Source: an uncultured Holophagaceae bacterium (GTDB lineage: Bacteria; Acidobacteriota; Holophagae; Holophagales; Holophagaceae). Taken from it: 45,945 nucleotides of DNA. The stretch spans positions 1 through 45,945 of the forward strand of contig CAIPAY010000114.1 of the NCBI GenBank assembly GCA_903863195.1, in the 5' to 3' direction. Positions 42,549-45,945 of this stretch are shown in pieces. The translations under genes were made by a program, and so were the position numbers. The number at the start of each line of letters is the position of its first letter. Position 1 is the first letter of the stretch. The notes below the pieces were generated by a model. That model searched no databases, had not been told where the DNA came from, and saw only the letters and a list, made by a program, of their open reading frames with translations.

Positions 42549-43268
42549 ATGTCCGAACCCAAGATCCTGCTGGTGGAAGACGAGCTTAGCCTCGCCGAGG
42601 GCATCAAGCTCAACCTGGAGCTGGAGGGCCTCGCCTGCACCTGGATTCCCCGGGGGGACCAGGCTCTGAAGCAGATCCTGGCGGAGACCTACGACCTGGT
42701 GATCCTCGATGTGATGCTGCCGGGCCTGGACGGCTACACCATCTGCGAGCGGGTGCGGGAGGCCAAGAACTTCACGCCCATCCTGTTCCTGACCGCCAAG
42801 AACACCGACGATGACCGGGTCCACGGCTTCGAGACCGGCGCCGACGACTACCTGGGAAAGCCCTTCCAGGTCCGGGAGCTGCTGCTCCGGATCCGGGCCA
42901 TCCTCCGCCGCGAGTCCTGGTACAAGAGCCGCGAGATCAACAGCCGGCAGACCTTCGGGGCCTACTGGGTGGACTTCGACAACTTCTGCGGCGAAGGGCC
43001 CAGTGGACCGTTCCAGCTCGGCGTGAAGGAGTCCATGATCCTCAAGCTGCTCATGGAGCGACCGGGCCAGGTGGTGAGCCGCACCGACATCCTCGACAAG
43101 GTCTGGGGGGAGGACGCCTACCCCACGAGCCGCACCGTGGACAACTTCATCGTGCGCATCCGCCGGGTCATGGAAGACGATCCCCACCACCCTCGCTGGG
43201 TCCACACCCTGCGGAGCGTCGGCTACCAGTTCGACCCCGAGGGCCGGCAGCGGAAGGGCGAGGAGTAG
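42549..43268 (+). CDS. OmpR-family response regulator (orphan)
   Basis: 239 residues. The receiver has EDE acidic pocket, D54 in VILDVMLPG, and K in YLGKPFQ. A winged-helix effector follows (LMERPGQVVSRTDILDKVW, TVDNFIVRIRRVME, RSVGYQFDPEG). No histidine kinase is coupled to it; its divergent neighbour is the glycosyltransferase gene (54 bp), which it could control. Good ORF ends 18 bp before the converging secreted protein gene. Confidence 0.92.
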   Translation: MSEPKILLVEDELSLAEGIKLNLELEGLACTWIPRGDQALKQILAETYDLVILDVMLPGLDGYTICERVREAKNFTPILFLTAKNTDDDRVHGFETGADDYLGKPFQVRELLLRIRAILRRESWYKSREINSRQTFGAYWVDFDNFCGEGPSGPFQLGVKESMILKLLMERPGQVVSRTDILDKVWGEDAYPTSRTVDNFIVRIRRVMEDDPHHPRWVHTLRSVGYQFDPEGRQRKGEE

Positions 43269-43286
43269 GAGGGCCTCCGGCGGGCT

Positions 43287-44381
43287 CTATTTGACGTCGA
43301 GCTCCCGGCTGCGGCCCAGTTTCTCGAAAGCTGCCAGCTGTTCGGCGAGGGTCGCCGGGGCAGGGCCCTGCTTGACTTCGACCAGCACGGCGCGCCTCTC
43401 CTCACCCGGGGCGAACTTGCTGTCGCCCAGGACGGGCTCGAGGGTGGGCAGCAGGGTGAGCTCGCCCGGGGCACCCTCGGGCGCCTTGCCGGCGGTCAGA
43501 TCGGCTGACCTCGCGAGCAGCCCAGTCCCGGGAGCGGCGCCGAGACGGCGCAGATCCAGCCAGCCGAAGGCCGGGTCGCGCAGCAGGACGAGGTCCTCCT
43601 TGTCCAGCCAGGCCAGCAGGTCATTCAGGGCCTTGGTCTGCACGGGATCCGGCAGCCGCCGGCTCTTCTTCTCGCCCTTGATCTCCACCTCCTGGGGGGT
43701 GTTCTCGACCCAGGCCTGGGCGCGCTTCACCCAGAGGGCCACGATGGCCTTCTGCTCGGCGAACCCCTCCGGGGAGGCGGGGGCCTTGGCGGCCTTCGCC
43801 TTCTTCCCCTTGGCGGGAGCCATGGGCTCGGCCCAGCCCGGCGCCACGGCATCGACCTTGGCGTCGAAGAGCAGGCCCTTGAGCCTGAGCAGGCGCGGCT
43901 CGAGGCCCGGGTGGCCAACCTTGGCCGCGGCGCGGGCGGCGGCCTGGAGATCCTTCCAGGTGCCGCCGAGCAGCAGCTTGGTGCCGGCGGCGTCATAGAG
44001 TCCGCGGTTGGCCCGAAGCTGGGTGAGGTAGGCCTCGACCGCCGGCAGCGAGGCGGAGGCCTTTTCGGGAAGCACGGGCTTGGCCGCCAGCAAGTCCCCG
44101 AGGGTGGTCCGCACCTCCACAGCTCTGGGGTGGCTCCGGTAATAGCCCAGCTCATGCGCCGACAGGGCGGCCCGGTGGAGGGTATAGACCAGCTTCCGCT
44201 GGCTGGGTCGCAGCTGATCAAAGGCCTTGGCTTCGACAGGCTTGGCGGCTTCGGGCGCGGGAGCCGGCGGCGGCTCCGGCTTGGGGGCCTGGGCCACGGG
44301 AACGGGCGGTGGCTCGGGGGACGGCGCCTGGGCCAGCAGGCCCGTGGCCAGGATCCAGGTCATGACCCAGCTTCGCTGCAT
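43287..44381 (-). CDS. Secreted protein of unknown function, possibly M49-like
   Basis: 364 residues with a signal peptide (WVMTWILATGLLAQA) and a Pro/Ala/Glu linker to ~50. The core is helical. AFDQLRPSQRKLVYTLHRAALSAH and AYLTQLRANRGLYDAAGTKLLL are faintly like the start of dipeptidyl-peptidase III (M49) proteins, but the HExxH-type zinc motif is absent, so if related it is a non-catalytic relative. Internal KGKKAKAAKAP linker. I would not assign a function. It ends 18 bp from the regulator at 42549-43268. Confidence 0.6.
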   Translation of the reverse strand: MQRSWVMTWILATGLLAQAPSPEPPPVPVAQAPKPEPPPAPAPEAAKPVEAKAFDQLRPSQRKLVYTLHRAALSAHELGYYRSHPRAVEVRTTLGDLLAAKPVLPEKASASLPAVEAYLTQLRANRGLYDAAGTKLLLGGTWKDLQAAARAAAKVGHPGLEPRLLRLKGLLFDAKVDAVAPGWAEPMAPAKGKKAKAAKAPASPEGFAEQKAIVALWVKRAQAWVENTPQEVEIKGEKKSRRLPDPVQTKALNDLLAWLDKEDLVLLRDPAFGWLDLRRLGAAPGTGLLARSADLTAGKAPEGAPGELTLLPTLEPVLGDSKFAPGEERRAVLVEVKQGPAPATLAEQLAAFEKLGRSRELDVK

Positions 44382-44438
44382 CGGAGACTCCTCGGGAAAG
44401 GAACGGTGAAGGTCCCCAGTATGCGCCAGGGCAGCTCC

Positions 44439-45945
44439 TCACGCCTCCACCGGACTCCCTAGGAGGAGCTCAAGACTTTGCTTGAGCTGCTTTAGATCGA
44501 AGGGTTTACCCAGGTAGGGCACCTGGTTCGTCTCCAGGAACTCCCGCGTCTTGGTATCGAAGGAATCCCCTGTCGTGTAAAGGATCCGCCGGGTCATGTC
44601 GGGCCGCTCGACCTTCAGCCAGTCATACAGCTCGACGCCCGACAGTCCCGGCATGCGGATGTCGGAGACGATGAGATCGAAGGTGCCTTGCTTCAGCTGC
44701 TCGATGGCTTCGTCGCCCCGGGTGCTGGAGGCGACATCCACGCCCCAGGCGCCAAGGGCATCCACCAGGCACTCCAGCAGGAAGGACTCGTCGTCCACCA
44801 CCAGGATCCGCTTCCCCTGCAGGCCACCGCTGGGCGCGACCGCGCGGGGCGCGGCAACGCCATGCGGGATTTCCATCAGGAAGGCGTTGCCCGAACCCTC
44901 CTGGCTCTGCACACTCAGGCGGCCGCCGTGCTGCCGGCAGATGATGTTGGCAAGGGGGAGCCCCATGCCCTCAGTGTTGGTGATCGCGGCCGCATCGAAC
45001 AGCTCGGCCTGTCGGGCTTCGGGAATCAGCGGGCCACTGTCCTGCACCACCACATGGAGGCTGTCCCCGGAGAACCGGGTGCTCACACGCAGCTGCTTGA
45101 CCGGGCCGTGGGTCAGGGACCGGAGGCTGTTCAACAGGAGGTTGGTGAGGGCCTGGCGCAGGAGCCCTGGGTCCAGGTCGGACACCGGCAGGCTCGGGTC
45201 CAGGCTCAGCTCCACCGTGACTCCTCCCTGCTCCGCCTTGGGCTGGATCAGCGCAGCGGCCTCCGCCACGAGCTCATTGAGCTGGACCGGCGCCCGCGTT
45301 GGCGCGGGCGGGCTGAGGAGGGTCTGCAGGGGAAGCAGCAGGGCCTGAATGGAATCCACGGCCTGCGCCAGACGCTCGGCCTGCTTGGCCTGCTCGGGAT
45401 CCTTGCTGGCTTCTACAAGCCGTTGGGCTTCCAGGAAGACCGGGGTCAGGCGGTTGGCGGCTTCATGAAAGAGGGAGGGCACCAACCGGCCCAGGGCCAC
45501 GTGCTTCTGGGAATGCACCAGCTGGTCCTGAAGGTCCTGCTGCTCGCTGGTGTCCCGAACCAGGGCAGAGTAGGCCAGCACCCGATCGTCGCTGCCCCGG
45601 ACGGGGGCATAGGTGATGCTGGCAGGGAAGGCGACGCCCCCCTTGCGGAGACGGGTCGTGACCACCCCTCGGATGATCTGGCCCCGGGCCACCTGCTGGG
45701 CCACCTGCTCCAGCTCCCCGAGCAGGTGATCCGGCGTCAGCTGGGCCATGCTCCGGCCCACGATCTCGGGCCGGGAATACCCGAAGATGCGTTCCGCGGC
45801 CACGTTCCAGGTGAGGATCTTGCCGTCCGGCGAGTAGGAGATGACGGCTTCGCCGATGTTCTGCACCAGCCCTTCGAGGTAGCGGCGGGTCTTGAGGTTG
45901 TCCTGGTTGGCCCGGTCCAGCTGAGAATAGAGTGCGCTCAGCTCC
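44439..45945 (-). CDS. PAS/histidine kinase/receiver hybrid protein, 5' end beyond the window
   Basis: About 502 codons are present and the frame stays open to the right edge, so the N-terminus is missing; the GTG at 45866 is internal. Order: coiled-coil linker (ELSALYSQLDRANQDNLKT), PAS (~VISYSPDGKILTWNVAAERI), kinase H box FHEAANRLTP, an ATPase domain with a weak G1 (DSGPLIPE) and G2 (EGMGLPLA), and a receiver with VDDES and D in VSDIRMPG and KPF. The ATPase glycines are fewer than in typical kinases, so activity may be altered. Likely a cytoplasmic signalling hybrid. Confidence 0.85.
   Translation of the reverse strand, partial: ELSALYSQLDRANQDNLKTRRYLEGLVQNIGEAVISYSPDGKILTWNVAAERIFGYSRPEIVGRSMAQLTPDHLLGELEQVAQQVARGQIIRGVVTTRLRKGGVAFPASITYAPVRGSDDRVLAYSALVRDTSEQQDLQDQLVHSQKHVALGRLVPSLFHEAANRLTPVFLEAQRLVEASKDPEQAKQAERLAQAVDSIQALLLPLQTLLSPPAPTRAPVQLNELVAEAAALIQPKAEQGGVTVELSLDPSLPVSDLDPGLLRQALTNLLLNSLRSLTHGPVKQLRVSTRFSGDSLHVVVQDSGPLIPEARQAELFDAAAITNTEGMGLPLANIICRQHGGRLSVQSQEGSGNAFLMEIPHGVAAPRAVAPSGGLQGKRILVVDDESFLLECLVDALGAWGVDVASSTRGDEAIEQLKQGTFDLIVSDIRMPGLSGVELYDWLKVERPDMTRRILYTTGDSFDTKTREFLETNQVPYLGKPFDLKQLKQSLELLLGSPVEA

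Overview
The window is high-GC bacterial chromosome with Gram-negative features: an outer-membrane porin, lipoprotein and periplasmic-protein signal peptides, and an RND exporter. An HspR-type heat-shock locus, many two-component genes, a collagen-like surface protein and long Ala/Pro/Lys-rich signal regions would fit an Acidobacteriota member of the Holophaga/Geothrix type. That placement is inference from style and gene content, not a demonstrated match. Almost every gene is ordinary chromosomal DNA; the one stretch of clearly different base composition is 10.9-12.4 kb.

Layout. 0-1.6 kb: the start of a YgeW-like carbamoyltransferase behind a xanthine/urate-type NCS2 permease (purine catabolism), preceded by an AT-rich regulatory gap. 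2.0-4.7 kb: a lipoprotein and a collagen-repeat/seven-bladed propeller surface protein. 4.7-9.7 kb: an ABC ATPase, a hotdog thioesterase, small secreted or DUF4177-like proteins, a hybrid histidine kinase and a small Cache-domain protein. 10.0-12.6 kb: a tRNA-Pro(UGG) locus with an inverted copy of its 3' end on one side and, 2.4 kb away, a decayed copy of its 5' half. Between the two tRNA sequences lie a carboxymuconolactone-decarboxylase-like gene and a low-GC gene encoding three fused RidA domains. This looks like a small island or rearranged tRNA locus.

12.6-22.4 kb: secreted proteins of unknown function, a zinc-ribbon protein, MeaB GTPase, a protein with a degenerate receiver, a methyl-accepting chemotaxis protein, the agmatine-to-putrescine pair aguA-aguB, and a CocE-type hydrolase. 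22.4-31.6 kb: a tightly coupled operon (sigma-70 factor, DnaC-like ATPase with an altered Walker A, RND exporter, MidA-type methyltransferase, every junction an ATGA overlap), then hspR, dnaJ and dnaK read toward it, and yacG reading away from dnaK.

31.6-40.3 kb: a coherent candidate carboxylate-use locus. On the minus strand are a porin, a CitT/DiT-type dicarboxylate transporter with an unusual Lys/Ala-rich insert, a class III CoA-transferase and an HMG-CoA-lyase-family enzyme. Divergent from these on the plus strand are an orphan NMT1-like binding protein and a TctD/TctE-like two-component pair. The inferred job is sensing, import, CoA activation and C-C cleavage of a branched dicarboxylic acid. 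40.3-45.9 kb: an MFS transporter, an ArnC/GtrB-like glycosyltransferase, an orphan OmpR-type regulator, a secreted protein of unknown function and a 5'-truncated PAS/kinase/receiver protein running off the window.
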